Numbered from the stretch's first letter, positions 27,101 through 39,957 are shown. The stretch is DNA of 64,000 nt from Microvirga terricola (GCF_011777495.1 NZ_JAATJS010000001.1:558001-622000), one strand, 5' to 3'. Notes: generated by a model not told the origin, from the sequence alone. A program made the numbers and translations.

Positions 27101-28174
27101 TTGAGGCCAGCGGACAGCGTGACCGCAAGAGCGCAAAAGGGCAGAAGCCCCAATCTGCATCCAGGCGTCGAGGAAGAGGCTGAGATCATCCTCACCTTCG
27201 ACGACAACCGCCTCGCCAGCCTTGTTTTCGGCCAGTACGACCAAAATCTCGCCCATCTGGAGCGGCGGCTGAACGTCACCGCCATCGCCAACGGCAACCG
27301 CGTCACCGTCAAGGGCACGCCAGAGGCCTCCGAACTCGGCCGCCGGGTTCTCGAGGGACTCTATGAGCGCGCCCGCCAGGGCGTGACGTTGGCTCCCGGC
27401 GATGTGGATGGGGCGATTCAGGAGAGCAGCCTCCAGGGCAGCCTGTTCCCGACGGCGGAAGCGCCCACTCCCGGCCTTACCGCCTTCGACCAGATCGCAA
27501 CCCGCAGACGCGGCCCGGTGCGCGCCCGCAACGCGGCGCAGAACGCCTATATCAAGGCCTTGAAGCAGCATGAGCTGGTCTTCGCCGAAGGACCCGCCGG
27601 CACCGGCAAGACATGGCTCGCCGTGGGCTATGCCGTGTCTCTGCTCGAAGCGGGACAGGTGGACCGCCTCATCCTCTCCCGCCCCGCCGTCGAGGCGGGC
27701 GAGCGGCTGGGCTTTTTGCCCGGCGACATGCGCGAAAAGGTCGATCCCTATCTCCGCCCGATCTACGACGCGCTCTATGACTTCATGGAAGCGCGACATG
27801 TGGACCGGGGCCTTCAGACCGGCATGATCGAGATCGCGCCGCTCGCCTTCATGCGCGGACGCACGCTCACCAATTCGGTCGTGCTGCTCGATGAAGCGCA
27901 GAACACTACGTCGATGCAGATGAAGATGTTCCTGACGCGGCTTGGCGAAAACTCGCGCATGATCATCAACGGCGATCCGACGCAGATCGACCTGCCGCCC
28001 GGTCAGAAATCCGGGCTGATCGAAGCCGTGCGGATTCTCGATGGGGTCGAGGGCATCGCCCGCGTCACCTTCAAGGAGCAGGACGTGGTGCGCCACGATC
28101 TGGTGCGGCGCATCGTGACGGCTTATGACGAGGCTGGCAGGCAGGAACCACTGCCGCAGGATCGAAACCGGTGA
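27101..28174 (+). CDS. PhoH-family ATPase (PhoL type)
   Basis: A 357-residue PhoH-like NTPase. An N-terminal KH-like region precedes the P-loop FAEGPAGTGKTWLAVGYAV and Walker B SVVLLDEAQNTTSMQMKMFLTRLG, with NGDPTQIDLPPGQKSGL later. TTG at 27101 is the start: AGGAG lies six to seven bases upstream. The PhoH-YbeY-CorC order is widely conserved and suggests a role in RNA processing or ribosome quality control, but the activity is unsettled. The 3' end overlaps ybeY by four bases. Confidence 0.93.
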   Translation: MRPADSVTARAQKGRSPNLHPGVEEEAEIILTFDDNRLASLVFGQYDQNLAHLERRLNVTAIANGNRVTVKGTPEASELGRRVLEGLYERARQGVTLAPGDVDGAIQESSLQGSLFPTAEAPTPGLTAFDQIATRRRGPVRARNAAQNAYIKALKQHELVFAEGPAGTGKTWLAVGYAVSLLEAGQVDRLILSRPAVEAGERLGFLPGDMREKVDPYLRPIYDALYDFMEARHVDRGLQTGMIEIAPLAFMRGRTLTNSVVLLDEAQNTTSMQMKMFLTRLGENSRMIINGDPTQIDLPPGQKSGLIEAVRILDGVEGIARVTFKEQDVVRHDLVRRIVTAYDEAGRQEPLPQDRNR

Positions 28175-28647
28175 TCGAACTCGACATCATGATCGAGGGG
28201 GGCGATTGGGCCCGCCTCGACGACGTGGAAGGGCTCGCCCAACGTGCGGCCGAAGCCGCGGCCAAGGTCGCTGACGAGGCGGACGAGGACTTCGAGATCA
28301 GTGTGCTGCTGACCGATGATGCGGCCATCCAAGAGCTGAACCGCACCTGGCGCGGCAAAGACAAGCCGACGAATGTCCTTTCCTTCCCGGCCCCGGAACA
28401 GCCCGGCGCGACGGGGCCTCGCCATTTGGGCGATATTGCACTAGCTTACGAAACGTTGGTGCGGGAATCCGAGGATGAATCCAAGGACCTGTCGCACCAC
28501 TTCGCCCATCTGATCGTCCACGGGGTGCTGCATCTTCTCGGCTACGACCACGAGGTCGAGGAGGAGGCGGAGCTCATGGAAGGTCTCGAGGTGAAGGCGC
28601 TCGCCACCCTTGGCATCGCCGATCCCTATCGCGATATGGCAGCTTGA
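28171..28647 (+). CDS. ybeY: YbeY, endoribonuclease for 16S rRNA 3'-end maturation
   Basis: YbeY is a zinc-dependent endoribonuclease involved in rRNA maturation and ribosome quality control. The metal site motif HGVLHLLGYDH is present in LIVHGVLHLLGYDHEVEEEAE, and the conserved NVLSFP appears in KPTNVLSFPAPE. The length, 158 residues, is typical. GTG at 28171 overlaps phoH as GTGA. Confidence 0.95.
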   Translation: MIELDIMIEGGDWARLDDVEGLAQRAAEAAAKVADEADEDFEISVLLTDDAAIQELNRTWRGKDKPTNVLSFPAPEQPGATGPRHLGDIALAYETLVRESEDESKDLSHHFAHLIVHGVLHLLGYDHEVEEEAELMEGLEVKALATLGIADPYRDMAA

Positions 28648-28688
28648 ATGCGGGGCGTTATCCGCAAAAGGGCTGAAACTCAAAAGCT

Positions 28689-29702
28689 ATGAACGAAGAT
28701 CGAAGTCGTAACGACACTCCGGTTCGGACCTCTCCGGACCCTGAGGGCTTGCGCGATCACTGGTATGACCGGTTGCTGATCCGCTTAGGCCTGAAGACCC
28801 GCGATTCCATTCGCGAGGATCTCGAAGACGCCCTGTCCGAAACCACCGAGGATCCGGACTTTTCGCCCAAAGAACGGGCGATGCTCAAAAACGTGCTGAG
28901 CTTCCACCGCATCCGGGTGGACGATGTCATGGTGCCTCGCGCCGACATCGTGGCGGTGGCCATCGACACCAGCCTCGGCGACCTGCTCAACCTCTTCCGC
29001 TCCGCCGGCCATTCGCGCCTGCCGGTCTATGGGGACACCCTCGACGACCCCAAGGGCATGGTCCATATCCGCGACTTTTTGGACTTCATCGCCATGCGTG
29101 CCGATGCGGGCGCCTCCGAATCCGGCGCGGGTGACGACACGCCGCCGCCGAGCCTCGGGCAGATCGACCTGTCGCAGAGCCTCGCTTCCGCAAACATTCT
29201 CCGTCCCGTGTTGTTCGTGCCGCGCTCCATGCCCGCCATCGACCTTCTGGTACGCATGCAGGCCACCCGCACCCACATGGCCCTCGTGATCGACGAATAC
29301 GGCGGCACCGACGGCCTCGTCTCCATCGAGGACCTGGTGGAGATGGTGGTCGGCGACATCGAGGACGAGCATGACGACGCGACCGAGATGATGATCGTGC
29401 CGAACCCTGACGGCACCTTCATCGTGGATGCGCGCGCCAGCCTCGACGACATCAAGGAAAGCCTCGGTGTCGACCTTTCCGACGAGGACAGCGCCGAGGA
29501 CATCGACACCATCGGCGGCTTCATCGTCACGCTTGCGGGGCGCGTGCCTTCGCGCAACGAGCTGATCCTCGCGCCCGGCAATCTGGAATTCGAGGTGCTC
29601 GACGCCGATCCGCGCCGGGTGAAGCGGCTGCGCATCCATCGCCGCGACGTGCCGCCCGCGTCGGATGCGGAGCCCTCTTCTTCGGAAAGCGCCGCGGCCT
29701 GA
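28689..29702 (+). CDS. CorC/HlyC-family CBS-domain protein
   Basis: A 337-residue cytosolic protein with two CBS domains (about residues 75-225) and a C-terminal CorC_HlyC transporter-associated domain (about 245-320). The first CBS carries VDDVMVPRADIVAVAID and HSRLPVYGDTLDDPKGMVHIRDFLDF; the second IDEYGGTDGLVSIEDLVEMVVGDIEDEHD. E. coli CorC supports cobalt/magnesium homeostasis. The final stretch after the domain is Ser/Ala-rich. It overlaps lnt by one base (TGATG). Confidence 0.92.
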   Translation: MNEDRSRNDTPVRTSPDPEGLRDHWYDRLLIRLGLKTRDSIREDLEDALSETTEDPDFSPKERAMLKNVLSFHRIRVDDVMVPRADIVAVAIDTSLGDLLNLFRSAGHSRLPVYGDTLDDPKGMVHIRDFLDFIAMRADAGASESGAGDDTPPPSLGQIDLSQSLASANILRPVLFVPRSMPAIDLLVRMQATRTHMALVIDEYGGTDGLVSIEDLVEMVVGDIEDEHDDATEMMIVPNPDGTFIVDARASLDDIKESLGVDLSDEDSAEDIDTIGGFIVTLAGRVPSRNELILAPGNLEFEVLDADPRRVKRLRIHRRDVPPASDAEPSSSESAAA

Positions 29703-31294
29703 TGATGGTGCTTGCCGACCGTGTCGCTCTCGCCCGCGGTTGGCGCCGGGCTTTTATCGCCCTTGTCGCGGGTGCGATCGGGGCGCTGGCGATGCCGCCT
29801 TTCGGCGTTTTTCCGGCCCTCGCGCTCTCGCTCACGCCGGCCGTCTGGCTGCTTGACGGCACCTGGAAAAGCCCCTCTCGCGCGGGCGCGCTGAAAGAAG
29901 CGGCCTTCATCGGCTGGCTCTGGGGTTTCGGTTATTTCGTCGCCGGGCTCTGGTGGCTCGGCGCGGCCTTTTTGGTCGAGGCCGATCAATTCGCCTGGGC
30001 GTTGCCCTTCGGGGTTTTCGGCCTCCCCGCAGGTCTCGCCTTCTTTCCCGCCTTCGGCTTCGCCCTCGCCCGCCTGTTATGGACGCCGGATTCCTGGCGC
30101 GTCATCACCTTCACGCTCGGCCTGACAATCAGCGAATGGCTGCGCGGCCATGTGTTTACCGGCTTTCCCTGGAACAATCCCGGCATGGCGCTGGGTCAGA
30201 ACCTCTGGCTGATGCAGACTGCTTCGCTCGTCGGCCTCTATGGCCTGACCTTTTTGGCCGTCGCCATGGCTTCCGCTTTCGCCGTCATCGGCACCGGCAA
30301 AACCGCTCGCGAACGCTGGACCGCGCCCGCCTTCGCGCTCGTCGCGCTCGCTGCGATGGTGGTGTTCGGAGCTTTGCGTGTGCCGGATGGGCCGGTGGCC
30401 ACGATCGACAAGGTGCGTCTGCGCCTCATGCAGCCCAACCTGCCGCAGGACGCCAAGTTCAATCCGGCGAACCGCGAAGCGATCATGCGGCGCTATCTTT
30501 CGATCAGCAGCGCCGATCACGATGGACGGCCGCCGACCCATATCGTCTGGCCGGAATCCGCTTTCCCCTTCCTGCTTCATCGCGATCCGGCCTCGCTCGC
30601 GCAGATCGGCGCGCTTGTCGGACGCAACGCGCTTCTCATCACCGGCGCGGCGCGCATGGATCAGCCGCTGCCGGGCGAACAGGTCGGCAAGTTCTTCAAC
30701 GCTATTCAGGTCATTGACGGCCGGGGCTCGATCTTAAGTTCCTACGACAAGGTGCATCTCGTTCCTTTCGGCGAATACGTGCCGAAATTCTTCGATGCGC
30801 TGATCCGCGCGGTGGGCCTTCGTCAGTTCGTGCATATTCCGGGCGGGTTCGAACCCAGCGCGACGCGTGCCACGCTGACCGTTCCGGGCCTCCCGGCGGT
30901 GGCTGCGACAATCTGCTACGAGGCGATCTTTCCGGGTGAGGTTTTGCCCGAAGGTCCCCGCCCTGATCTCATCCTGAACGTGACCAACGATGCGTGGTTT
31001 GGACAGACGCCGGGACCCTATCAGCACTTCGCGCAGGCGCGTTTGCGGGCTTTGGAAGAGGGGCTACCTCTTATTCGCGCCGCCAACACCGGAATCTCGG
31101 CGATCGTCGATCCTTATGGACGTGTGGTTGCAAGTCTGCCGCTCGGCACGGAGGGCGTGCTCGATTCGGACCTTCCGGCGGCGATTTTGGCGCCCGTTTC
31201 CGCTCAATACGGAAGGTTTGTTTTGACGGCCACGCTTGTGATCTGCTTAATGGCCTCCATCGCACGCCATAGGCGGCGGGTGTCTCCTATATAG
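29702..31294 (+). CDS. lnt: Lnt, apolipoprotein N-acyltransferase
   Basis: Lnt adds the third acyl chain to the N-terminal cysteine of lipoproteins in the inner membrane. The 530-residue protein has an N-terminal set of transmembrane helices, then a periplasmic nitrilase-like domain with the catalytic triad Glu (HIVWPESAFPF), Lys (SSYDKVHLVPFGEYVP) and Cys (AATICYEAIFPGE), and a final transmembrane helix. ATG at 29702 overlaps the preceding stop codon. The ybeY-corC-lnt order is conserved in proteobacteria. The MltA and other exported proteins in this window may include its lipoprotein substrates. Confidence 0.97.
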   Translation: MMVLADRVALARGWRRAFIALVAGAIGALAMPPFGVFPALALSLTPAVWLLDGTWKSPSRAGALKEAAFIGWLWGFGYFVAGLWWLGAAFLVEADQFAWALPFGVFGLPAGLAFFPAFGFALARLLWTPDSWRVITFTLGLTISEWLRGHVFTGFPWNNPGMALGQNLWLMQTASLVGLYGLTFLAVAMASAFAVIGTGKTARERWTAPAFALVALAAMVVFGALRVPDGPVATIDKVRLRLMQPNLPQDAKFNPANREAIMRRYLSISSADHDGRPPTHIVWPESAFPFLLHRDPASLAQIGALVGRNALLITGAARMDQPLPGEQVGKFFNAIQVIDGRGSILSSYDKVHLVPFGEYVPKFFDALIRAVGLRQFVHIPGGFEPSATRATLTVPGLPAVAATICYEAIFPGEVLPEGPRPDLILNVTNDAWFGQTPGPYQHFAQARLRALEEGLPLIRAANTGISAIVDPYGRVVASLPLGTEGVLDSDLPAAILAPVSAQYGRFVLTATLVICLMASIARHRRRVSPI

Positions 31295-31344
31295 AAAAAC
31301 AGAGACATTCCTTTGGGGCAGATCTGACAAGGAATCGTGAGCCA

Positions 31345-31746
31345 ATGAAGAAGTCGACCGGCTCGATCGATAAGGAAATCGGCAGCAGGGTGCGCATGCG
31401 CCGTATCTCGGTGGGCATGAGCCAAGAAAAGCTTGGCGATATGCTTGGCCTGACATTTCAGCAGGTCCAGAAATATGAGAAAGGCACCAACCGCATCAGC
31501 GTCGGCCGCCTTGTCGACATTGCCAAGATCCTCGGCGTCGACATTCACTTTTTCTTCAACGGCATCAAGAGCGGCAAGCTCGATGCCGGGTTTGCCGAGG
31601 AAGAATCGCCCCCCTATATCTCGGAGGTCATGTCGACTCCGGAGGGGCTGCAGCTGATCCGGACCTTCACCGGCATCAAGAATCCGAAGGTTCGCAAGAG
31701 TATTGTCCAGCTTGTCGCCGCTTTGGCTTCTCAGGACGATCAATAA
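31345..31746 (+). CDS. XRE-family helix-turn-helix regulator between lnt and metK
   Basis: The 133-residue protein reads MKKSTGSIDKEIGSRVRMRR, then a helix-turn-helix in MSQEKLGDMLGLTFQQVQKYEKGTNRISVGRLVDIAKIL at about residues 25-65, and a C-terminal extension with FFFNGIKSG and VRKSIVQLVAALAS. This is the common rhizobial XRE type found next to metK. Its targets are not known; control of methionine or SAM genes is suggested only by position. The start at 31345 is 50 bp after lnt. Confidence 0.9.
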   Translation: MKKSTGSIDKEIGSRVRMRRISVGMSQEKLGDMLGLTFQQVQKYEKGTNRISVGRLVDIAKILGVDIHFFFNGIKSGKLDAGFAEEESPPYISEVMSTPEGLQLIRTFTGIKNPKVRKSIVQLVAALASQDDQ

Positions 31747-31771
31747 CGTTCGGCAAAAAGAACGCGTTCGC

Positions 31772-31800
31772 TTGACCTTTCCTTCGGCCTGCGGCATGAC
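31772..31800 (+). promoter_or_regulatory. Candidate promoter for metK
   Basis: TTGACC and CATGAC are separated by 17 bases. The -35 is strong and the -10 weak. Transcription would start near 31807, downstream of the ATG at 31806, which supports the GTG at 31863 as the metK start. No SAM riboswitch was recognised in the leader. Confidence 0.35.
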
Positions 31801-31862
31801 GAGGAATGGAAGCCTGCCAACGCGGGCGCGTCTTCTTTGCCATATTTGAGGGAATCCCCGTC

Positions 31863-33041
31863 GTGCCCCGTTCGAGCTATCTTTTTACGAGCGAGTCCGT
31901 TTCTGAAGGTCATCCGGACAAGGTTTGCGACCGGATTTCGGACGCGGTCGTCGATGCTTATCTGGGTGCCGAGCCGGAGGCCCGCGTGGCCTGCGAAACG
32001 CTCGCCACGACCAACCGCGTCGTGATCGCGGGCGAAGTCCGCGGCCCCGAATCGATCACCAAGGACCGGATCATCCAGCTCGCCCGCGAGGCCATCAAGG
32101 ACATCGGCTACGAGCAGGAAGGCTTCCACTGGCAGAAGGCCGAGGTCGACGTTTATCTCCACGCCCAGTCGGCGCATATCGCGCAGGGCGTCGACGCCGC
32201 CGGCAACAAGGATGAAGGCGCGGGCGACCAGGGCATCATGTTCGGTTATGCCTGCAACGAGACGCCGGAGCTGATGCCGGCCCCGATCTTCTACGCCCAC
32301 AAGATCCTCGAAGACCTCACCCATGCGCGCAAGACCAAGGCCAATGGCGCGGCCGTCCTCGGCCCGGACGCCAAGAGCCAGGTCACCGTCCGCTATGAGA
32401 ATGGCAAGCCCGTCGGCGTGACGCAGATCGTGCTCTCGACCCAGCACCTCGACGCGAACCTGTCCTCCGAGGACGTGCGCGAAATCGTCGAGCCCTATAT
32501 CCGCAAGACCCTTCCCGCCGGCTGGGTGTCGCCGGAAACCATCTGGCACGTGAACCCCACCGGCAAGTTCGTCATCGGCGGTCCCGACGGCGATTGCGGC
32601 CTCACGGGCCGTAAGATCATCGTGGACACCTATGGCGGTGCGGCTCCGCACGGCGGCGGCGCGTTCTCGGGCAAGGATCCGACCAAGGTGGACCGTTCGG
32701 CCGCTTACGCCGCGCGCTACCTCGCCAAGAACGTGGTGGCCGCAGGCCTCGCTGACCGCTGCACACTCCAGCTCTCCTATGCCATCGGCGTCGCCAAGCC
32801 GCTGTCGATCTATGTCGACCTGCACGGCACCGGAAAGGTCGACGAGGCGAAGCTCGAAACCGTCCTCATGGACGCGATGGACCTGTCGCCGCGCGGCATC
32901 CGCACCCATCTCGGCCTCAACAAGCCGATCTACGCCCGCACCTCGGCCTACGGCCATTTCGGCCGCAAGCCGGACGCGCAGGGCGGCTTCTCGTGGGAGC
33001 GCACGGACCTCGCCGACTCCCTCAAGTCGGCACTGAGCTAA
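31863..33041 (+). CDS. metK: MetK, S-adenosylmethionine synthase
   Basis: MetK joins methionine and ATP to make SAM, used by rsmG, trmB and the radical-SAM MiaB here. The start at GTG 31863 gives [24 protein letters not shown], the conserved N-terminus; the ATG at 31806 would add 19 residues unlike the family. The signatures [12 protein letters not shown] and [19 protein letters not shown] are intact. The length is 392 residues. It is followed six bases later by trmB. Confidence 0.97.
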   Translation: MPRSSYLFTSESVSEGHPDKVCDRISDAVVDAYLGAEPEARVACETLATTNRVVIAGEVRGPESITKDRIIQLAREAIKDIGYEQEGFHWQKAEVDVYLHAQSAHIAQGVDAAGNKDEGAGDQGIMFGYACNETPELMPAPIFYAHKILEDLTHARKTKANGAAVLGPDAKSQVTVRYENGKPVGVTQIVLSTQHLDANLSSEDVREIVEPYIRKTLPAGWVSPETIWHVNPTGKFVIGGPDGDCGLTGRKIIVDTYGGAAPHGGGAFSGKDPTKVDRSAAYAARYLAKNVVAAGLADRCTLQLSYAIGVAKPLSIYVDLHGTGKVDEAKLETVLMDAMDLSPRGIRTHLGLNKPIYARTSAYGHFGRKPDAQGGFSWERTDLADSLKSALS

Positions 33042-33047
33042 TCCCTG

Positions 33048-33737
33048 ATGAGCGAAGTTTTGGAACGGTCCGGCGCCTTCTTCGGGCGCCGGAAGGGAAA
33101 GAAGCTTCGCGCTGGACAGGACGATCTCGTCCGCAATCTCCTGCCCTCTATTCGTGTTACGCCGGGCGTCGGCCCGGCGGAGCTTTTTGCGAAGCCAGCC
33201 GACGCGGCGCGGCCGACTTGGCTTGAAATCGGCTTCGGCGGCGGCGAGCACCTCGCCCATCAGGCTCGCGCCCATCGCGACATCGACTTCATCGGCTGTG
33301 AGCCGTTCGTGAACGGCATGGCCAAGCTTTTGGCCGTGATCGACGAGGAAGAACTCGGCAACGTCCGCGTCTGGGACGACGATGTCACGGACCTCCTGCC
33401 GACCTTTCCCGAGGCCTGTCTCGACCGGGTCTATATCCTCTATCCCGACCCCTGGCCGAAGCGCCGCCAGCGCAAGCGCCGCCTCGTTTCCGACGAGATG
33501 CTGACCATGCTCGCGCGGGTCATGAAGCCCGGCGCGGAGCTGCGCTTCGCCAGCGACATCGACGATTACATCGGCTGGGTCCTGGCCCGCCTGCTGCGCT
33601 CCTCGGATTTCCGCTGGACGGCGACCCGCGCCGACGATTGGCGCAAGCCCTATGAGGGCTGGCCCGGCACCCGCTACGAGGCCAAGGCGATCCGCGAAGG
33701 CCGCGTGCCGAGCTATCTGACCTTCGTGCGGGTTTAA
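33048..33737 (+). CDS. trmB: TrmB, tRNA (guanine-46-N7)-methyltransferase
   Basis: TrmB uses SAM to make m7G46 in the tRNA variable loop. The SAM site reads LEIGFGGGEHLAHQA, the conserved VYILYPDPWPKRRQRKRR carries the PDPWPKxRH-like motif, and the C-terminus has the Y-E-x-K pattern GTRYEAKA. The length, 229 residues, is normal. It forms a pair with metK, supplier of its methyl donor. Confidence 0.95.
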   Translation: MSEVLERSGAFFGRRKGKKLRAGQDDLVRNLLPSIRVTPGVGPAELFAKPADAARPTWLEIGFGGGEHLAHQARAHRDIDFIGCEPFVNGMAKLLAVIDEEELGNVRVWDDDVTDLLPTFPEACLDRVYILYPDPWPKRRQRKRRLVSDEMLTMLARVMKPGAELRFASDIDDYIGWVLARLLRSSDFRWTATRADDWRKPYEGWPGTRYEAKAIREGRVPSYLTFVRV

Positions 33738-33776
33738 CGCGACCTGCTTCCCGCGCCGGTCATGGCCGGCTGGTCC

Positions 33777-33805
33777 TTGCATTCGTGGGGTTATAGCGCT
33801 ATATC
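33777..33805 (+). promoter_or_regulatory. Candidate sigma-70-type promoter of the rimP-nusA-infB operon
   Basis: TTGCAT and TATATC are spaced by exactly 17 bases. Transcription from about 33812 gives a leader of roughly 100 nt containing the attenuator hairpin at 33848-33877 before the rimP ATG. Confidence 0.5.
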
Positions 33806-33847
33806 CCTTTCAGTCAGTTCTGGTTGCAGCCTCAAAGCTGCTTGTCA

Positions 33848-33877
33848 GAGTGGGCCCCGCCGGGTCCGCTCTTTTTT
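33848..33877 (+). terminator. Terminator-like attenuator in the rimP leader
   Basis: A 10-bp stem (GAGTGGGCCC with GGGTCCGCTC, two G-T wobbles, loop CGCC) is followed directly by six T residues. It lies 34 bp in front of the rimP start and after a plausible promoter, so it could terminate transcripts before the operon. A smaller hairpin (GCAGC/GCTGC) lies just upstream at about 33825-33840 and could compete. Confidence 0.7.
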
Positions 33878-33910
33878 ATTGCTCGAAAGCCGGGACTGAC
33901 ACGGAGAGCC

Positions 33911-34534
33911 ATGACGAACGCACGCGACAAGCGTCTCATTACGGAAAACGGCGTGGCCGCCCGGGTGGCGGCGATTGTCGAGCCTGTGATCGAGGATCTG
34001 GGCTTCAATCTCGTGCGCGCAAAGGTCACGGGCACCAATGGCTGCACGGTGCAGATCATGGCCGAACGGCCGGACGGCACCATGTCGGTCGACGATTGCG
34101 AGACGGTGAGCCGCGCCATTTCGCCGGTTCTCGACCTCGAAGACCCGATTGCGACGGCGTATTATCTCGAAATCTCCTCGCCGGGGATCGACCGTCCGCT
34201 GGTGCGCGCGAGCGATTTCGAGCGCTGGACCGGGTACGACGCGAAGATCGAGATGGCCGTGCCGGTCGCGGGCCGCAAGCGCTTCCGCGGCTTCTTGCGC
34301 GGTGTGGAAGATGGGACGGTCGCCGTCGAACTGCCGGACGTGAAGGAGGGCGAGGAGCGGATCGTGCGCCTCACTCTGAACGATCTCGGCGAGGCGCATC
34401 TGGTCCTGACCGATGACCTGATCCGCGAGTCGCTGCGCCGGGGCACGGCGCCGACGACGGACGAATTGGACGACGAAACGGAAGTGAGGCCCGCGCCCGA
34501 ACCGCGCGGCCCGCAGAAAAAGAAAACTCACTAA
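33911..34534 (+). CDS. rimP: RimP, 30S ribosome maturation factor
   Basis: RimP aids assembly of the 30S subunit. The 207-residue product begins [14 protein letters not shown]; the conserved core shows [32 protein letters not shown] and [23 protein letters not shown]. The acidic C-terminal tail is longer than in E. coli. ATG at 33911 is preceded by GGAGAG. It heads the operon with nusA, ylxR, infB, rbfA and truB. Confidence 0.95.
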   Translation: MTNARDKRLITENGVAARVAAIVEPVIEDLGFNLVRAKVTGTNGCTVQIMAERPDGTMSVDDCETVSRAISPVLDLEDPIATAYYLEISSPGIDRPLVRASDFERWTGYDAKIEMAVPVAGRKRFRGFLRGVEDGTVAVELPDVKEGEERIVRLTLNDLGEAHLVLTDDLIRESLRRGTAPTTDELDDETEVRPAPEPRGPQKKKTH

Positions 34535-34546
34535 GGAGCGACCTCG

Positions 34547-36154
34547 ATGGCAATCAGCGCCAACAGGCTTGAACTCTTGCAGATCGCCGATGCGGTCGCG
34601 CGCGAAAAGGTGATCGACAAGCAGATCGTGCTCGACGCGATGGCGGACGCCATCGCCAAGGCGGCACGCTCGCGCTACGGCGCCGAGACGGACATCCACG
34701 CCGAGATCAACCCGAAGACCGGTGAGCTGCGCCTGTCGCGCCACCTCCTCGTGGTCGACGACGCCACGCTCGAGAACGACTCGCGCGAAATCGCACTCTC
34801 GGAAGCGCGCAAGCGCAACCCGGCGGCGCAGGTCGGCGATGCCATCTCCGAAACGCTGCCGCCCTTCGATTTCGGCCGCATCGCGGCGCAATCGGCCAAG
34901 CAGGTGATCGTGCAGAAGGTGCGCGATGCCGAGCGTGACCGGCAGTATCAGGAATACAAGGACCGCATCGGCGAGGTCGTGAACGGTGCCGTCAAGCGCG
35001 TCGAATACGGCAATGTGATCGTCGATCTCGGCCGTGGCGAGGCCATCGTGCGTCGCGACGAATTGATCCCGCGCGAGACGTTCCGCCCCGGTGATCGCAT
35101 CCGCGCCTATCTCTTCGACGTGCGCCGCGAAGCGCGCGGGCCGCAGATTTTCCTGTCGCGCACGCATCCGCAATTCATGGCGAAGCTGTTTGCGCAGGAA
35201 GTGCCGGAAATCTACGACGGCATCGTTTCCATCCAGGCGGTCGCCCGCGATCCGGGCTCGCGCGCCAAGATCGCCGTCACCTCGCGTGACTCGTCCATCG
35301 ATCCGGTCGGCGCCTGCGTCGGTATGCGCGGCTCGCGCGTGCAGGCGGTGGTCGGCGAATTGCAGGGCGAGAAGATCGACATCATTCCGTGGTCGCAGGA
35401 TCAGGCGACCTTCATCGTCAACGCGCTTCAGCCTGCCGAAGTGGTCAAGGTCGTGCTCGATGAGGATGCGGACCGCATTGAAGTGGTGGTGCCGGACGAT
35501 CAGCTCTCGCTCGCCATTGGCCGTCGCGGCCAGAACGTGCGTCTCGCCTCGCAGCTCACCGGCTGGGACATCGACATCCTGACCGAAGCGGAAGAATCCG
35601 AACGCCGTCAGAAGGAATTCGCCGAGCGCACCGAATTGTTCATGAACGCGCTCGACGTGGACGAGGTGGTGGGCCAGCTTCTCGCCTCGGAAGGCTTCCG
35701 CTCGGTGGAAGAAATCGCTTACGTCGATGCGTCGGAAGTTTCCTCCATCGAGGGCTTCGATGAGGATACGGCCAGCGAGATCCAGACCCGTGCGCAGGAA
35801 TACCTTGCCCGCATCGAGGCGGAGAACGAGGCCCGCCGCGTCGAACTCGGCGTCGCCGACGAATTGAAGGACATCGACGGTGTCACCACCGCCATGCTGG
35901 TCGCCTTTGGCGAGAACGACATCAAGAGCGTCGAGGATCTCGCCGGCTGCGCCACCGACGATCTGGCTGGCTGGACGGAAGGTCGCGGCGCTGAGGCAGT
36001 TCGCCACAAGGGCGCGCTCGACGGCTTCGACATCTCCCGCACCGATGCGGAGGGGATGATCATGGCCGCCCGCGTCAAGGCGGGCTGGATCGAAGCGCCG
36101 GTGGAGACCGAGGAATCGGCCGATGAGGCCGAGACCGCGGCCGACGCGTCGTAA
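34547..36154 (+). CDS. nusA: NusA, transcription termination/antitermination factor
   Basis: NusA binds RNA polymerase and modulates pausing, termination and antitermination. The 535-residue protein has an N-terminal polymerase-binding domain, an S1 domain (near [28 protein letters not shown]), two KH domains with [16 protein letters not shown] and [14 protein letters not shown], and two C-terminal acidic AR-like helix-hairpin-helix repeats. TAAGGAG precedes the ATG at 34547. Being downstream of an attenuator hairpin, NusA could feed back on its own transcription. Confidence 0.97.
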   Translation: MAISANRLELLQIADAVAREKVIDKQIVLDAMADAIAKAARSRYGAETDIHAEINPKTGELRLSRHLLVVDDATLENDSREIALSEARKRNPAAQVGDAISETLPPFDFGRIAAQSAKQVIVQKVRDAERDRQYQEYKDRIGEVVNGAVKRVEYGNVIVDLGRGEAIVRRDELIPRETFRPGDRIRAYLFDVRREARGPQIFLSRTHPQFMAKLFAQEVPEIYDGIVSIQAVARDPGSRAKIAVTSRDSSIDPVGACVGMRGSRVQAVVGELQGEKIDIIPWSQDQATFIVNALQPAEVVKVVLDEDADRIEVVVPDDQLSLAIGRRGQNVRLASQLTGWDIDILTEAEESERRQKEFAERTELFMNALDVDEVVGQLLASEGFRSVEEIAYVDASEVSSIEGFDEDTASEIQTRAQEYLARIEAENEARRVELGVADELKDIDGVTTAMLVAFGENDIKSVEDLAGCATDDLAGWTEGRGAEAVRHKGALDGFDISRTDAEGMIMAARVKAGWIEAPVETEESADEAETAADAS

Positions 36155-36183
36155 AGAACCATGGTCAGGCGAGGACAGAACCC

Positions 36184-36846
36184 GTGCCGCGGCATGAACC
36201 GGAGCGCACCTGCATCGTGACCCGCACGGCCCAGCCGTCGGCGGGGCTGATCCGGTTCGTTCTGTCGCCTGACCATCAGGTCGTCTTCGACCTGAAACAC
36301 AAGCTTCCTGGCCGGGGTGTCTGGGTCACGGCCCGTTCCGGCCTGGTGGAGGAGGCGGTCAAGCGCCGCCTCTTCGCGCGCGCCTTCAAGGCCGAGGTGA
36401 AGGTGTCCGCGACGCTCGCCGCCGATATCGAGCGGGTGCTGCGGACCGATATGCGCCAGAGCCTCGCGCTGGCCAACAAGGCAGGCAGGGTGGTGACCGG
36501 CTTCGGAAAAGTCGAGTCGGCGATCCTTGAAAAGCCGCTCGCGGCCCTTATTCATGCCGCAGAGGCGGCCGAAGATGGGCGGCGAAAGATCGCGAATCAG
36601 TTGCGTAAACGCCTCGGCGAGGCAATATCAAGCGTTCCGGTCGTCCAAGAACTGTCAAATGACGAATTGGATTTGGCATTAGGCCGGTCACATGTGATAC
36701 ATGCTGCCCTCGTCGCGGGCGCTGGAAGCGACGGCTTTCTGAACTCCTGGCATCGTTACCGCACCTATTGCGGCGCCGATGCCGATCAGGCTGGCCTCGC
36801 GCTTGAGACCGGCGAACCCACGATTTTGAAACCCGCAGGATACTGA
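36184..36846 (+). CDS. YlxR-family RNA-binding protein (DUF448)
   Basis: A 220-residue protein whose first 85 residues are the YlxR domain: [21 protein letters not shown], then [33 protein letters not shown] with the GRGAWV-like loop. The C-terminal half resembles an L7Ae-like segment ([21 protein letters not shown]), the fusion common in alphaproteobacteria. GTG at 36184 is supported by GAGGA eight bases before. The role is probably RNA binding linked to translation; it sits between nusA and infB as usual. Confidence 0.9.
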   Translation: MPRHEPERTCIVTRTAQPSAGLIRFVLSPDHQVVFDLKHKLPGRGVWVTARSGLVEEAVKRRLFARAFKAEVKVSATLAADIERVLRTDMRQSLALANKAGRVVTGFGKVESAILEKPLAALIHAAEAAEDGRRKIANQLRKRLGEAISSVPVVQELSNDELDLALGRSHVIHAALVAGAGSDGFLNSWHRYRTYCGADADQAGLALETGEPTILKPAGY

Positions 36847-36853
36847 GAGCGGA

Positions 36854-39799
<2,946 letters not shown>

Positions 39800-39828
39800 G
39801 GCGGCGCTTCACACACGCTCCTAAACAA

Positions 39829-39860
39829 TACGTCATCACCGGGCTTGTCCCGGTGATCTC
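39829..39860. repeat. Short palindromic extragenic element downstream of infB
   Basis: ATCACCGGG and CCCGGTGAT form a perfect 9-bp stem with loop CTTGT in the infB-rbfA gap. The core (cgtcatcaccgggcttgtcc) resembles a widespread rhizobial repeat. It could also act as a processing or pausing hairpin within the operon, though only four T residues follow several bases later. Confidence 0.6.
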
Positions 39861-39957
39861 GCTTTTAAGTGTACCTCACCCGACAGATCGAGATGGCCGG
39901 AGCGAACCGACCACGACATCGTCATGAATCATCCGGTCCAATCCCGGAGGCTGAAAA

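Noticed and set aside
31747..31862. SAM-type riboswitch in the metK leader.
   Set aside because: I could not see the conserved cores of SAM-I, SAM-II or SAM/SAH riboswitches; only a possible promoter is there.
31740..33782. A 680-codon open frame on the minus strand opposite metK and trmB.
   Set aside because: It is antisense to two well-supported genes and reflects the codon bias of GC-rich coding DNA; its translation shows no recognisable motif.
33845..36007. A 720-codon open frame on the minus strand opposite rimP and nusA.
   Set aside because: Same reason: shadow of real genes, Ala/Arg/His-rich with no domain and no ribosome site.
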